NCBI GenBank assembly: GCA_017305815.1
Contig: JAFKJZ010000513.1
Coordinates: 1-6,815 of the forward strand
Origin: Hyphomicrobiales bacterium
GTDB taxonomy: Bacteria; Pseudomonadota; Alphaproteobacteria; Rhizobiales; Kaistiaceae
Reading direction: 5' to 3'
Length of the DNA: 6,815 bases
In this document: piece by piece, positions 6,022 through 6,815 of the stretch
Position numbering within the stretch: position 1 is the first letter of the stretch
Layout of the letters: the number at the start of each line of letters is the position of its first letter
Position numbers and translations under genes: made by a program
The notes under the pieces: model-generated
What the model was told of the DNA's origin: nothing
Database searches by the model: none
Seen by the model: the letters and a program-made list of their open reading frames with translations, nothing else

Positions 6022-6815
6022 GCCTGATGAGCTTCATTACCCCGTCGCTGGTCAATTCGGCCGTGCAGTCGATCACGCCGATCCTGCTGGCGGCGCTCGC
6101 CGGCACGCTCTGCGGCCGCGTCGGCGTCTTCAACATGGCGATGGAGGGCCAGCTCCTGGTCGGCGCGTTTGCCGCCGTCGTTGGCTCCTATGCCACCGGC
6201 AGCGCGCTCGGCGGCGTGCTGTTCGCAATCGTCTTCACGGTACTGTTCTCGCTGATCCTCGCCTATGGCGCGACGGTGTTCAAAGGCGACAGCGTCGTCA
6301 TCTGCATCGGCATGAACCTGCTCGCCTCGGGCCTCACCGCCTATCTTCTCCGGCAGATGTTCGGCGTATCCGGCACCTTCTCCGATCCCGGCATCGTCGG
6401 CCTGACCAAGATCCGCATCGACGCGATCAATACCATCCCCTGGATCGGCTGGATCTTCTCGCGCCAGACGGCGATCACCTGGCTCGCCTGGATCCTGACC
6501 GCCGCCGTGACCATCATGATGTTCCGCACGCCGCTCGGGCTTCGCCTGCGCGGCGTCGGCGAGGATGCGAGCGCCGCCGGCACCATGGGCATCGACGTCA
6601 CGCGCTACCGCGTGCTGACCGTCCTCTTCGCCGGCGGTTTGACCGGCCTCGGCGGCGCCCAGCTCTCGCTCGGCACGGTCAGCATCTTCTCCGAGGACAT
6701 GAGCGCCGGCCGTGGCTGGATCGCCGTCGTCGCCGTCATGCTCGGTCGCAACCATCCGCTCTGGGCAGCGCTCGCCTGCGTGCTGTTCGGCGTCGCCGAC
6801 GCGCTCTCCGTCCGC
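6018..6815 (+). CDS. ABC importer inner-membrane permease 2 (BPD_transp_2 family), 3'-truncated by the window
   Basis: The partner permease of the preceding gene. It is open for 266 residues and runs off the right edge without a stop, so perhaps 40-50 C-terminal residues lie outside. The start overlaps the permease 1 stop as ATGA and is preceded by AGGAAG (6007-6012) five bases upstream. The family segment GVFNMAMEGQ (36-45) is well conserved, closer to the usual FNIGxEGQ than in permease 1. The coupling loop is at 171-192 (TPLGLRLRGVGEDASAAG). The late segment GRGWIAVVAVMLGRNHPLWAAL (231-252) matches the pattern typical of YufQ-type nucleoside permeases. No break is seen. Downstream genes, which might reveal the substrate (for example a deaminase, phosphorylase or hydrolase), are beyond the window. 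Confidence 0.92.
   Translation, partial: MSLMSFITPSLVNSAVQSITPILLAALAGTLCGRVGVFNMAMEGQLLVGAFAAVVGSYATGSALGGVLFAIVFTVLFSLILAYGATVFKGDSVVICIGMNLLASGLTAYLLRQMFGVSGTFSDPGIVGLTKIRIDAINTIPWIGWIFSRQTAITWLAWILTAAVTIMMFRTPLGLRLRGVGEDASAAGTMGIDVTRYRVLTVLFAGGLTGLGGAQLSLGTVSIFSEDMSAGRGWIAVVAVMLGRNHPLWAALACVLFGVADALSVR

Noticed and set aside
4774..6755. Long minus-strand open frames (4774-5997 and 5811-6755) opposite the permeases.
   Set aside because: They have low-complexity Asp/Arg/Ala/His/Gln-rich translations typical of antisense frames in high-GC DNA. The plus strand encodes membrane proteins with family motifs.

Overview
The window is GC-rich (roughly two thirds G+C by eye) and densely coded. Codons strongly prefer G or C in the third position, and the intergenic palindromes are of the CCCTCTCCC/GGGAGAGGG kind. 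Together with the protein flavour this suggests an alphaproteobacterium, probably of the Hyphomicrobiales (Rhizobiales). I cannot name a genus. There is no sign of phage, transposon, CRISPR, tRNA or rRNA. This looks like chromosomal metabolic and transport territory.

Left part (1-1180, + strand): the remains of a major facilitator superfamily (MFS) exporter of the 14-helix drug/H+ antiporter type. Its 5' end lies before the window. The gene is broken near position 729-733: the protein jumps from the start of about helix 9 in one frame to a segment near helix 12 in another frame. The middle of the transporter therefore appears to be deleted and the frame lost. It is annotated as a pseudogene.

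1181-1397: a 217-base convergent spacer with two GC-rich palindromes, followed on the minus strand by an intact short-chain dehydrogenase/reductase gene (1398-2237) of unknown substrate.

2238-2420: a 183-base divergent intergenic region. It holds candidate sigma-70-type promoters pointing both ways, with their -35 boxes only six bases apart.

Right part (2421-6815, + strand): an ABC importer operon of the BMP/nucleoside type. The order is periplasmic BMP-family binding protein (2421-3434), double-domain ATPase (3452-4996), permease 1 (4993-6021) and permease 2 (6018 to the window end, truncated). The last three genes overlap by ATGA junctions. The binding protein would capture a solute in the periplasm, the two permeases form the channel, and the ATPase powers import. 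The family usually carries purine or other nucleosides, but this binding protein lacks the canonical N-terminal ligand motif, so its substrate is uncertain. The divergent dehydrogenase may act on the imported compound or be co-regulated with its uptake; this is inference from position only.

I found no clearly new biological system. The most notable points are the internally deleted MFS gene, the divergent binding protein paired with a dehydrogenase, and the compact two-way promoter region.
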